From Thamnaconus septentrionalis (Eukaryota > Chordata > Actinopteri > Tetraodontiformes > Monacanthidae): a DNA stretch of 64,000 bases. Location of the stretch: NCBI GenBank assembly GCA_009823395.1, contig CM020501.1:29185861-29249860 (forward strand). The letters are read 5' to 3'. Each line of letters opens with the position of its first letter. Within the stretch, counting starts at the first letter, position 1. Position numbers and translations under genes: made by a program. Below the pieces are notes generated by a model. That model did no database searches and was not told where the DNA came from. It was given only the letters and a program-made list of their open reading frames with translations. Shown here one piece after another: positions 53,264-63,100 of this stretch.

Positions 53264-54569
53264 AACCTATTGGCATTCTTCTGGAAGTTTCTGTCATTGT
53301 GTTTTTATTCACTCCACCTGTGACGCGCGGATACATCGACCAACTGCAGTGCAAACACTCCAACTTTAACAACAACTGTTCTTTTGACTTTCTCACTGCC
53401 CAGTTAGCCGGAGACTAAGATAAGAATTAAATAAGTAATTTAATTTAATTGTGTTCTGTTAATGACGTCATTGCGGTCGCACTTCTTCCTGTCAGCAGAT
53501 GTATAGAATAATTAAATATAGAAATTATTTCACACACATATATACATATCTGTGACAAGTAAATACTACATAGAGTGTCCTCACACATTTAAAAATAATA
53601 ATAAAAACGCTCAACTTTTCTACCTTTGGCTTGGCGTGTGTGCAATGCATGATGCTGAGTAGTGACCATTGGTTGTACAGTTCTTTTAGTGATGCTTTGT
53701 GGGACTACACAGTAAATACTGCTGTTCACTCAGGATTCGGACACCGCTACAAAATGGCGTATCCACTATTAGGGTTCATTTTTTTTATATACATATAATC
53801 TTTTTTTTTAATTATGTTTTATTCAGTCTATAAAGCAGACGCCGGTCTTCCAATTCATTTCACATAATTTGACAATCACCTCGCGTGAATTTACCATTTT
53901 CTCGCTTTTTCCACTAAAGGCTAAGTGCAGGTCTAAGTGCTTACACTGGTAAGTGCAGAGGTAAAAGCAAGGATTCAAAGGCTTTCACTGTCATGTACGT
54001 AACAGGTTATCATGCGGGGCCAAAATACAAGCTCTCTTCCGGTTGCCGTCACGAGGCTGCTGAAAATCGCATTGCACAACTATATATGCAAAGCGTGACT
54101 CATAGTCTCACTGAGAAAATGGGGTGAAATCACTAAATACCCTTGACGTTTGTGTGGCAGAGTGGAGTAGGGGAGGGTTGGGAGGGGGGCTGGAAATGAC
54201 AAGAAGTGTGAAGACTGAGGCACTTTCACCTTATCGCATCTGCTCTCTGATATCTCCAGGGGGCAGAATTGATTAAAAATATATCCATAAAGACACTTTT
54301 TTGTGTGTCTATGAAGCCCTTAAGCCCAACTGAGCATCTTATCTAAAACAAACCTGCAACAGCTTGTAGACAACCTCAAAGGGGCACTCATGTTGGCTAA
54401 TTCCTGCCTCCCCTGCCCCCCTCTTATTCTCCAAGGTTTTTTTGCCATATTTTATTAGATGTCCTCCAAGTGTCTCAATAATTTCTGGGGGAAAAGTTTT
54501 ACTTTGCTTGTGGACAGACTTTTTGGCTCAGAGTCAGGTGTATCCCGTTGCATTTTTGTCCTTTTAATT
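53264..54569. other. Non-coding stretch holding the right duplication copy
   Basis: Besides the right duplication copy it holds a palindromic AATGACGTCATT at 53461-53472 (a perfect cAMP-response-type word), AT-rich sequence and unremarkable unique DNA. No exon recognised. Confidence 0.5.
53890..54051 (+). repeat. Direct duplication, right copy
   Basis: Counterpart of 50722-50903, same orientation. See there for the shared words. The distance between the copies is largely accounted for by a TIR element, an interspersed repeat remnant and a LINE. Confidence 0.7.
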
Positions 54570-54660
54570 TTTTGGTTAAAATTCTCCTTCGACCATCGAG
54601 GGATTTGAACCACCAATTCCCACAGTTATCTTTCCTTGCGGGAGACTGTAGAAACTTGAC
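54570..54660 (-). repeat. tRNA-like repeat, distant copy
   Basis: On the minus strand GGTTCAAATCCCTC fits a tRNA B-box. Upstream of it on that strand lies a TAACTGTGGG-type region. It resembles the copies at 55348 and 56690 only loosely. No functional tRNA fold is evident. Confidence 0.3.
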
Positions 54661-55320
54661 TTGGAGAAAATAACTAGAAACTGCAAGTCATTAGAAAAAA
54701 TTGTGGTCTGACTGGGATGTAGAATATGACTCAGAATGATGAGGTGCCTGCAGACTTTCCTATTGGGAGGAAAAATAACAGGACAATCTTTTTTTGTTTT
54801 GTTTTTTTTTGCCTTACTTTCCTTTTGCTGCTCAAGGTGCGAACAATGCCTGCAAATTTGTTGACATGCTTCACATGATTTTGAGATGTGTTATTTGGGG
54901 GGGGCGCGTAAGTTATCTGACAAACTAAAAGCAAAATAAAAGAAGCAAACCCCTGAGTAGAGTATATTGTGGTCTTTGCTGCTATCTTGTGGACATAATA
55001 AATGACATCTATTTCTTTTTTTTCATTTATTTATTTATATTACAGCAGCGTCAACACAAACAGAAGGTAAGGTAAAAGAGAGGTAGAAATAGAGATAAAA
55101 AGGAAATCAAGATAAGAGAATTCGAACTCATTAAGGTTTTAATTGTTAGCACTTATCCTTCTTTTGGAGAAATTAAAATTCAACAGGTTCCATTCACCTA
55201 TCCCAGGGTTTTTACTTTGCTCTTTCAGACCCTGAGCGATCTGGCCACTTCAGCGAACCTTCTCATGGCCCATTTAACTTGGGTGGTGGAAAAGATAAAA
55301 AAGTAAGTAACTAAACGATT

Positions 55321-55346
55321 AAAAAAAAAAAAAAAAAAAAAAAAAA
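55321..55346. repeat. Poly(A) run of 26
   Basis: An uninterrupted A run directly left of the tRNA-like repeat copy that begins near 55348. Confidence 0.92.
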
Positions 55347-55347
55347 C

Positions 55348-55476
55348 CATTCATGAAGCTGGAGCTCACAACTTCATGGATAAGAGTGAACTCTCTTGCA
55401 CTGTGGGCTACCTGCCGCCTTCTGAAAATACAACACAATCCCCTTCACATTAATCATCCTTTTTTGGGGTGGGGCG
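55348..55476 (-). repeat. tRNA-like repeat, copy A
   Basis: Plus-strand words GAGCTCACAAC, CTTGCACTGTGGGCTACCTG, CCGCCTTCTGAAAAT and TCATCCTTTTTT align in order with two other copies downstream. On the minus strand GGTAGCCCAC fits the D-arm part of a tRNA and GTTGTGAGCTCC a decayed B-box. I infer a tRNA-derived SINE-like family in minus orientation. Confidence 0.5.
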
Positions 55477-55757
55477 TGTTGTAATTGAAATTTAAACTTC
55501 CTGAGAAGTTTCAAGAAAGGAGACGACGCAGTAAAACGTCATCACCTTTCCACTGGTGTAATCTCAAAAATGCCCACGAGATGTCAGCAAGAGACCATCA
55601 GTGTCAGCATTAGACAGGGTGTGTTTTGTTGTTGTTTTATTTACCTACTGTACTCAGCAAACTCATGACAGTCAAAAAGTGCTTCATGTTCAGGGTTAAT
55701 TTAAAATTGGCAAATGGTAATTAATCCATTTCCCATGGTGAGGCTCAAACTCACAAC

Positions 55758-56477
55758 ACAAGATCTACAAGATCTACAAGAAGGGCCAGAGTCGCCTCCA
55801 CCTGCTGAGGAGACTGCGGTCCTTCGGGGTCAGCAGGGTCCTTTTCCGGACTTTCTATGATACTGTGGTGGCCTCTGCAGTGTGCTATGCCATCGTGTGC
55901 TGGGGGAGTGGAGTCACGGACAGGGACAGGAGGAAACTGGACAAACTGGCTAGGAGAGCCAGCTCTGTCCTGGACTGTCCTTTGGACTCCATCCAAGAGG
56001 TGGCGGACAGAAGGATGTTGGCCAAGCTGACATCCATCATGGACAACACCTCCCACCCCCTGCACCACACTGTGGAGAGCCTGAGCAGCTCCTTCAGCTC
56101 AAGACTGCTGCACCCTGAGTGCAAGAAGGAGCGCTACCGCAGGTCATTCCTGCCTGCAGCCATCAGGCTGTACAACTGCACTCAGTAAAATCCCATCCAC
56201 TGGGAGACAACAAAATATACAAGAGCAGTACATTTATCACTTTTGCACATGTCAACTGAACTGTTAATATGTATATATCTTGCTCTTTATTTTTCTTTTT
56301 ACAACTACAAATATTTTTATTTTTGTCTATATCCTTAGTTAATATAATTCTTGATCTTTTTGCACTGTTGCTTTTCAATCTTTTTGCACTGTTGCTTTTT
56401 TTTTTTGCTGCTGTAATTATGCAAATTTCCCCACCGTGGGATCAATAAAGGTCTTCTTCTTCTTCTTCTTCTTCTCC
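55758..56477 (+). mobile_element. L2/CR1-group LINE, 5'-truncated
   Basis: About 430 bp of reverse transcriptase C-terminus are followed by a 3' UTR. The UTR ends in CCCCACCGTGGGATCAATAA and a (CTT)n tail (to about 56475), the typical end of fish L2-group LINEs. A 9-bp unit (AAGATCTAC) is repeated in tandem at the 5' junction. No endonuclease or catalytic core remains, so it cannot move alone. The choice between L2 and a related CR1-group clade is uncertain. Confidence 0.8.
55760..56188 (+). pseudogene. L2-like reverse transcriptase C-terminal fragment
   Basis: A single open frame of about 142 codons with no stop until TAA at 56186-56188. It contains SRLHLLRRLRSFGV, then AIVCWGSG, a RRKLDKLARRASSVLDCPLD stretch, MLAKLTSIMDNTSHPLH, and ends in KKERYRRSFLPAAIRLYN. 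This is the C-terminal tail conserved in fish L2-type ORF2 proteins. Its intact frame suggests a fairly young insertion, although the copy is a fragment. Confidence 0.82.
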
Positions 56478-56689
56478 TTTATGGCGGCCCTCTGCTGTGA
56501 GCTACCCACTCTCTTCTGAAACACATCTCCTGTTTCATTTATCCTTTTTTTTGTGGGGAAATGAAACATTAAAATGACCTTCATCCGGACCTTCATCCTT
56601 CATCCGATGATCTTCCTCACGGAGCTATTGCAGACTCTCGGCTTACCTGTTGCCATTTTTATCTTTATTGTTGGGCAATGAAAACATTT

Positions 56690-56800
56690 AAAAATCACAC
56701 CACCACCCACTATTGGCTTCAAACTCAGAGTCAGCTTTCTTGCAGTGTGCGCTACCTGCGGCCTCCTGGACCACATCTCCTCTTGCATGTGACCTTTTGT
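56690..56800 (-). repeat. tRNA-like repeat, copy B
   Basis: Plus-strand order GGCTTCAAACTCAGAG, CTTGCAGTGTGCGCTACCTG, CGGCCTCCTGGACCACATC, TGTGACCTTTTG matches copy A and the split copy. On the minus strand GGTAGCGCAC and GAGTTTGAAGCC resemble tRNA A- and B-boxes. The distance between boxes is near that of a tRNA, but the arms do not all close. Confidence 0.5.
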
Positions 56801-56829
56801 TTTGGTCTCTCGACAGTCTCCTCCCACCG

Positions 56830-57383
56830 CAGACTGTTTATAGAAGAAGGCCAAATGTATGTGCGACATTATCAGCGTCGCTGTCATGCGAGCTCCTCCT
56901 CCCCGCCGCCCCTTCTCTTGCTGAGGCACAACAAACACCTTCAAACTCGACCTGCCTGATGAGCATCGCTGCAAAGAAAAGCAGTGGGAGAGAAAATTGA
57001 CAATGGGCCGCTGCCACAGGTGCGTCAAGGGAAAGACTAATAATCCACTGGCTGTGCTCATTGCTGGGCTATTAATAGGCCTCGCGCCCTATTATTCCCA
57101 GACAGTGCTGTGGATTAATAGGAGACCAGGATTAATATGGCTATATTCATCCTCAGGGGCTGAAATGGTGGGTGTCTGCATTCTGCCTGTCTGATCATCG
57201 TGTCTGCCTTGCCGCCTCATTACTCCAATGAAAACAAGGTTATTATTAGAGGGAGCGACTCAGGTTCCCCAGTGCAACTCGGACCCGAGTGAAGCAACTT
57301 TGCGTGATTGATTCAATTTGAAAAAGAAAAGACTCTAGGTCTTTAGCCCTCCGTTTACAACCTCCTGGTGCAGCTTAGTGGCA

Positions 57384-57422
<39 letters not shown>

Positions 57423-57440
57423 GGTTTTTTTTTTCCCCCT
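56830..57440 (+). promoter_or_regulatory. Upstream region of arhgap6 with GGATTA-type sites
   Basis: Between 57041 and 57134 there are three GGATTA/TAATCC words: 57041-57046 on the minus strand, 57112-57117 and 57129-57134 on the plus strand. ATTAATA words accompany them. GGATTA is the core bound by Otx/Pitx/Crx-class (K50) homeodomain proteins. The cluster lies about 700-790 bp before the arhgap6 start codon. That it drives arhgap6 is inference. A CA microsatellite separates it from the CpG-rich promoter. Confidence 0.4.
57388..57421. repeat. (CA)n microsatellite before the promoter
   Basis: CA run of about 34 bp, followed directly by a T/C run. Confidence 0.95.
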
Positions 57441-57576
57441 TAAAATGATGTATTCCTCAGTGAGGTTTGGTCTGGTGAACTGCAGGCTCTCTCCTCCCTC
57501 CTCCGCTCCCCTCCCATCTCCTCCCCCCTCTCCCGCCCCCTCCTCACCCTTCACTTACTCTCGCCGGAGCGCTGGA

Positions 57577-57681
57577 ATGACGGACGCGCCGAGGAACGCC
57601 GGAGCGGAACGCAGGCGAGACCCCGTTAGTTCCACCTTCTTTTTTTTGTTTATTCGTTTGCTGGTTTGTTTGTTTGTTTGA
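57577..57681 (+). other. Upstream ORF 1 of arhgap6
   Basis: ATG at 57577 with G at -3 opens a 34-codon frame ending TGA at 57679-57681, before the main start. Its second half is Phe/Leu/Val-rich from T-rich DNA. If it lies in the mature 5' UTR it could reduce translation of the main frame. Whether it is transcribed depends on the unknown start site. Confidence 0.35.
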
Positions 57682-57697
57682 TTTTTTGCGCCGCCAA

Positions 57698-57808
57698 ATG
57701 CGACACGTTCACAGGACGCCTACCGGCCAGCCTCCACTCGCATGTCCCCCCCGACTCGGTAGATGGGCAGAAGGTCTCGGTGCTGGACTTGGCTCGGCGC
57801 TGAGGTGA
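57698..57808 (+). other. Upstream ORF 2 of arhgap6
   Basis: ATG at 57698 opens a 36-codon frame ending TGA at 57806-57808, 22 bp before the main ATG. The start context is weak (C at -3). It overlaps a good splice donor at 57805, so splicing there would remove its stop codon. Confidence 0.35.
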
Positions 57809-57830
57809 GCTGAGGCGAGACCCCGGCGAC

Positions 57831-58283
57831 ATGTCCGCGGCTCAGGGTCTCCTCAGCAGCGTCTTCTCCTGCTCCTCCCCCGCGTCCAAAGCCATCGCCA
57901 AGCGGAGGCTGCGCCAGACCCGCAGCCTGGACCCCGCCATCATAAGGCATTGTGGAGCGGACGGCGCCTCAGATGCAGGTGCGCCCCCGGAGCGCACGGC
58001 CGCGAGAGCTGCATTACGCGCCAGGTTCCCGGCCCTTTCGGAGCCCATGGCGCCGTCGCTCTCGTCCCCGTCCATCCCCCTGGACGTGTCGCCGTGCTCG
58101 CACTTCAGCTTCGACTACGACGCGGCCAAGTTCGCCCACAAACGGAATACCGCCGGGGACCTGCTGGCCTTCCCGCCCAGGGGCGCCTCCGGCAGCACCG
58201 GCGCGCTCTTCTCGCCGCGGAGGTGGCTGCAGAGGAAGCTACAGCCGTGCAGCTCCCCGCCGTACGCGGAGTGGAAATCAGAG
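57831..58283 (+). CDS. arhgap6: Rho GTPase-activating protein 6, first coding exon
   Basis: This 151-codon exon starts MSAAQGLLSSVFSCSSPAS, followed by a basic stretch ending KRRLRQTRSLDPA, the signature N-terminus of vertebrate ARHGAP6. Further matches by order are a Ser/Pro segment and FSFDYD near residues 80-100, GALFSPRRWLQRK near 123-135, and EWKSE at the end. The exon closes at 58283 in phase 0 before a GTGGGT donor, at the same place as the human first exon as I recall it. The start is supported by an in-frame TGA at 57801-57803 and a G at -3. Human ARHGAP6 is a GTPase-activating protein for RhoA that also affects actin; its RhoGAP domain is encoded by later exons outside the window. 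The middle of the exon differs from the human protein. A related paralogue is the main alternative. Confidence 0.9.
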
Positions 58284-58405
58284 GTGGGTTTTTGTTTTCA
58301 TTTAAAAAAAAAAAAAAAACTCTCAACTTCCATGCAACTTTTATTTGTTCCTCAAACTTCTGGGCACGGGTCCTCAAAACTTCCCCTCCATAAGTTTTAA
58401 TAATG

Positions 58406-58408
<3 letters not shown>

Positions 58409-58436
<28 letters not shown>
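58409..58436. repeat. Poly(T) run of 28
   Basis: An uninterrupted T run in intron 1. It could be the tail of a minus-strand retroposed sequence, but no body is recognised to its left or right. Confidence 0.9.
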
Positions 58437-59022
58437 GGGGGCGCCCCTCTCAGCCCCCCAATGGCCAGAGGATTTACAATCATCTGGGAGTGTTGCTGTT
58501 GACCCACCACTGACCTTCACCTGGAAGCCGTCCAGAATCAAACAGGCATGCCGCAACGGGCTGCCTGAGAGCATTGTGGGTAATTAGCGTTGGGGAGGGG
58601 GAGTCGCTCTCCCACCTGGACTCCTTTCAAACCCTCTCGGGTCGGAATAACTCCTTTCAAGCTGGCCGCCTTCCAAAAAAACGAGGCACGCCGGCGAGCA
58701 ACGGAAAACTTAATCGGGCCAACTGGCTCCCAGCAGGGGGCGCCGCCGCCTGGCGCCGTTCCACCTGCTTCTGAGGACAAGCTCGGCGTTTACGAGTTTT
58801 CTCACAACTTGCAGCGACCCCGAGGGGTCATGCGGCCGATCGGCCAACCAAACGGCTCCCTCGGGTGCTCGCATCCGCATCCTCGCTCGCTCGCTCTTCT
58901 CCCCTCCCAGCAAAAGTTTCCATTTTCAGGAGCCACTGGGGGATCGGCACCAGGCGTGTCAGCGCCATTAACAGCATTACTGCACCTCAGAGTGTTTGCA
59001 GTAAAAAACAAAACAAAAAACA

Positions 59023-59050
59023 AATATATACATATATATATATATATATT
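59023..59050. repeat. (AT)n microsatellite, interrupted
   Basis: TATACATATATA-type run followed by a GA-rich stretch. Confidence 0.9.
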
Positions 59051-59200
59051 TAGAGAGGGAGAGAGAGAGGGAGCGAGACAAGACGAGATTTTCACTTTTA
59101 AGAAAACAAAAATTTTTTATAACTTGCATTCATAACTTCCATGTGTGACAGTGGCGGTCCTGTCACTATGCCTCCAATTGATAATGCGCCCTGGCTACTT

Positions 59201-59224
59201 GGCCAAAGGGATATCCCTTTGGCC
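59201..59224. repeat. Perfect 24-bp palindrome
   Basis: The half-site GGCCAAAGGGAT is followed at once by its reverse complement, so both strands read the same across 59201-59224. There is no spacer. It overlaps the first bases of a tRNA-like sequence. Confidence 0.9.
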
Positions 59225-59293
59225 GAATAGTTAAGCGCGCCTGGTTATTACTCGGGAGTCTGGGGTTCGAAGCCCGCCCGGGCCCTCTGCGCC
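59213..59293 (+). repeat. tRNA-like sequence, probably SINE or tRNA pseudogene
   Basis: TGGCCGAATAGTTAAGCG fits the A-box of a serine- or leucine-type tRNA, and GGTTCGAAGCC fits the B-box at a plausible distance. A 5-bp stem (CCTGG with TCGGG, including wobble pairs) around a 7-base TTATTAC loop resembles an anticodon arm. However, the T-arm pairs only three bases and the acceptor ends do not pair. I conclude it is not a working tRNA. It has RNA polymerase III promoter words and may be the head of a SINE. Confidence 0.5.
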
Positions 59294-59480
59294 TTGCCAC
59301 ACATGCACTGCATTACACAAACCAAATTGAGAACAAGCAGCTGAGAATAAAGTCGAAACTTGGAGGTTCAAGTCAATGTTTTGATTCCATGAAGAAAAAC
59401 AAAAGGCTGTGTTCACCAGCCTCGTGATGCTCCTCCGCAAGACAGCTTTTCACTTCCACGAGAATTATCGCCATGATTTA

Positions 59481-60112
59481 GGGCGTATGCACACCAGTAA
59501 AGTCCTTTAATTCGCTTTCTTTGGTCCGGGCCAAAATACAATGTATCTTTTTCGGTTTGGTGCGGTTCCTTTTCACATTGCAATTTGCGCAAGAGTCCCA
59601 GGATTTGACAACAAACCCACATGTGTGCAAAGATCGTTCAATCATTGGACAAAACGGTTGGGGCGGGGTAACACGTTAAAATACGGAAAGTAAACAATCA
59701 TGGAGCTCCTGCGTGCTGCACTCGTTGTGCTCATAATGATTTTTTTTTTTTCCAAACCGTTACGAGCGTTTGCATGAAATTCGTTTTTATGAGGAGATGT
59801 TTGCCATTTTGCGACATCGAAGACGTTTTGCAAGAACCGTCTCCTCATTGCTCCACATTGAACCACGACTCGTGTTAGCCTGACGGTCCGACGACGTGCT
59901 ACTGAACTTTCCACTGTGCTAACCAAAACAATATTTCCCATAATGGCTGTGGCTACGGAAGCCTGTGACGTGTAAAAAGGTGTGTGATTTCACAACTGGT
60001 TCGAACCACGGTGCGGTCGCTTTCACACATCAACCGAACCGCACCATGGATCGTTTGGAAGCGAACCGAGACCACCTCTCCGGAGTTCGCTGGTTTGTAT
60101 TCACACTAGCCC
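59481..60112. mobile_element. Probable non-autonomous DNA transposon in intron 1
   Basis: The left part has a GGTTTGGTGCGGTTCC word then TTTTCACATTG, and the right part contains the inverted counterpart (GCTTTCACACATCAACCG followed by AACCGCACCATGG). Outer ends read GGGCGTATGCACACC on the left and ATTCACACTAGCCC on the right, roughly inverted. The interior has a decayed frame without recognised transposase. The structure recalls short fish elements of the hAT or Harbinger type. No target duplication is defined, so the limits and family are uncertain. Confidence 0.5.
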
Positions 60113-63100
60113 AAAAGGTCAGCACCAGGAACTTTTTTGGTTTAGTCCAAACCAAACTAATCTAATGAATTAATCTCATCACTCCCTTATTCTTTCTGTG
60201 GGGGGAGCGAAAGTCAAGTCCACACAACAGACTGAGCTGCAAATTCATAGATGGTTTAAATTGCGTTTAACTTGCCGGTCCACAAGTCCTCGAACGCCAC
60301 AGGGAGCGCAAAAAGTCAGGTTTCTTGTCCAGTCATGCGAGAGGCACATAGCTTAGGTCCGTTTGTGTGCGATTTCTTGAGGGGGCCAATCAGCCGGGAC
60401 TGTACCCTTGTCCCCCTTTTTTCTCAGCCCCTTTTGTTTTACGAGCTGGATGCTGGGTTTAAATGTGTATGTTTTGTATGTTTCGCCAGCCTGTGCGAGA
60501 AAATGAGGCCGCTGGGGAAATTTAAATGAACAAGAGTCCAGCCAGACGCACTGAGAAAGCAGCCCCCCCCCAAACCCTCTCTCCAATAAAAACCCCTCAA
60601 GCCCTTTAATGACATAATATCACTGGCTGACCACAATGTGAAAAACAATCAAGCCAGTGTTTATGCACGATTGAGTTTTGCTCAGTTCATTTAATCTATT
60701 TAATGACGCATCTCAGAGGTGTATTAAGTCACTTGTGGGCGTGGCCACTTGCAGATTAGCCCCCTTGCTTTGCCTTTTTATGGAGGAGGCAAAGGCAGGA
60801 AGAGGAAAAAAGAAAGGAGAAGCACGTGGCGATGCAACAGTTTACAAAGAAAAGCTGCATCTGACGTTTTTACTGGCCACGGTCGCCTGACAGACTCTGG
60901 ACTCGGTTGGTCGCATCGACACGCGTTCCCGCAACGTAGCGTGAAACTGAGATTTTCTTTTATTTCACGAGAAGTCTGGCACAGGGGAATTTTTCATTGG
61001 AAAAAGGCGCACGTGTGGCGCCTCTGGGAAAAAGGGAAACAGCACAGTCCAGAGTTGTTTATGGGGGCGCCAGAGTGTTGACATTGCGCGGGCTATTTTT
61101 AGAAGCACTCACGCTATCGTCTCAAAAAGGGGGAGTCTGCCCCCACATCACCCGGAATGATGGATGGCGGCAGATCTGAAAATCTGATTCGCCGTCGGGA
61201 GGCTGAGCTTCTTCCTGAGCATTGTAAAACTACAACATGACATAAGTTCACTGGAGTCGGTATCACGTGTTTGAAGCAAGTGCACTGATATTGCAAATGT
61301 GAAAGAGACGCTGCTTATTAGCTGAACAAATGAGTGCAAAAAAAACCCCTAGATTTCTTTTTTTTTTTTGACGTGGTAATCAAGCAGCAATTGATGAAGT
61401 TTGGTTTAATGTCCCCAATGGATGCCCCAAATAAGGGCAAAAAAATATCCTCAAATTTAACTGTATTATGCTTATGCTACTAGGTGTTAGCATTCCAAAC
61501 GATCCAGTGCGCAGTCGGGTTTATTTATCATTCCCGAGACGTGCCGACATCAGAGAGCCCTGTGTTTTTCCACTGCAATACTTTGAGCAGCTCCGCTGTT
61601 TGCTTACCTAGATCGTTACCTAGTTTGTTTTACTTCGCCACGCTCGTGCTAGCTCCATGCTAGCCCTGCTGCTTAGCCACCAGTCCTTCACCGCTTGCTG
61701 GTCCGTTGTGACTCCCAAGGAGATTACAGGCTGATTTGAAGAAATCCCGTCTAATCAACTTGCACTTCTTGGTTTAATACTTACTTATTGCTAAAAGCCT
61801 GCAAAACTGACAACAATCCCCGTGTGGAATTTGCTGATTAGTGAAGATAATCGTGTTAACACGCAAACGATAGAACTGAGGTGGATTTTATTTTTTCTCA
61901 GACACACCCCTTTACATATTAGCTAGCGTCGTTTACTGGCCACTTGCTCTTGTATTTTAGCTCGCCACTGAATTAGCTTAGCTGTCAGCATTGTCAAACT
62001 TTAAACCAGTGACATGCTGCCACATGACTTTTAAGCTAACACCTGGTTTGCTGTTATCCCATTGTTTCTGCTGGAATTGCTAACGACACACCCACTTCAC
62101 TTCCTTGGTTGTCTTTTTCTTGTTCTTCTTTGAGGACAGACTAAACCTGCTTTCAGATTGCGCCATCGCTATTGCTAGCTACAATCTTCCTCAGCAGTTT
62201 TCATATTTTTGACCACTCGATTTACTCGGTAAATTTCAGCATGCGGAGCGCTTCACACGGGTTTCACGACTTTTAATGAGCCGTAACAGATCTTCTCGCC
62301 ACACGGGGGGTGAAAAGTCAACACGGCAAGGACAACATCTAATGTTTTGAGGAGGGCCGTCGATGAGGCCTCGGAGATGTTTCCTTTAAAGGTAACACTC
62401 ACGACGGTCTCCAGCGGTAACAATTACACACAGCCATCACCGGGAGCTCTAAATCTTCCCAGGACAGTTTGTTGGCACATGGGGTACGGTTTCTTTCACA
62501 ACACTCATTTGATATATTTTGATGTATTCTTCCACACGGAATGCAAAGTATTTTTCTTTCTTCTGCTGCCTGTGTTGCTAGCTGACTCATGCTGTGAAAA
62601 CATTTTTCTAAGCCGAGCGCGAGACGTTTCATTTATCAACACTCACGCTTTTCAACTCCTGGCTCCAGAATCTCTCATTTCTTCCTTTTGGCACAGACTG
62701 CTGTGAGATGAGGCCAAAATGTACGCTGTGTGCGCCGTTGTTTATTCCATAAGTTGTGTAGTTCTGTGGCGTTGACACAGGTCAGGGCACTTTGCCGGGA
62801 GGAGTGGCAACAACAACAACACATGGTCTGAAATGTCTTTTTTTGCGTTTTGATGAATTCTTTCAGCGTCGCTATGCATGAGGAAGTGCGCACTACAAAT
62901 GGATGAGAGGCTGGCTAACTAGCTTATCCAGGCCAGTTAACCTTACAGCTCGGTCGGGACAGATGCTGTTAATGTTTAATGTTGATTAGCACTGACAGAT
63001 GTTCAATTTGATGACGAGATAGTAGATTAATTGTTAACCAATAAAAAAGGAACCCCACGGCGTGTCCCCTCTGAACGTTTTTAAAGTGTTGTGGGGGATT

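Larger units (their letters stand above)
55700..56560 (-). repeat. tRNA-like repeat, copy split by an L2-like LINE
   Basis: The left part at 55700-55757 carries GGCTCAAACTCACAAC. The right part at 56481-56560 carries GTGAGCTACCCACTCTCTTC, then CTGAAACACATCTCC. Joined, they give the same order of words as copies A and B. The L2-like LINE at 55758-56477 therefore inserted into an existing copy. Confidence 0.5.
57440..58290 (+). promoter_or_regulatory. CpG-rich promoter and 5' UTR block of arhgap6
   Basis: CpG density rises sharply from about 57540 and remains high through the coding exon. A strongly pyrimidine-rich tract lies at about 57488-57565 (CTCCCTCC, CCCCTCC and CCCGCCCC words), the type bound by Sp/KLF factors. 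There is no TATA box. The transcription start cannot be placed exactly and probably lies between the pyrimidine tract and 57700. Confidence 0.65.

Noticed and set aside
57842..58393. Long overlapping frames on both strands within the arhgap6 exon
   Set aside because: They are shadows of the GC-rich true coding frame. Only the frame from 57831 shows the ARHGAP6 pattern and ends at a matching donor.
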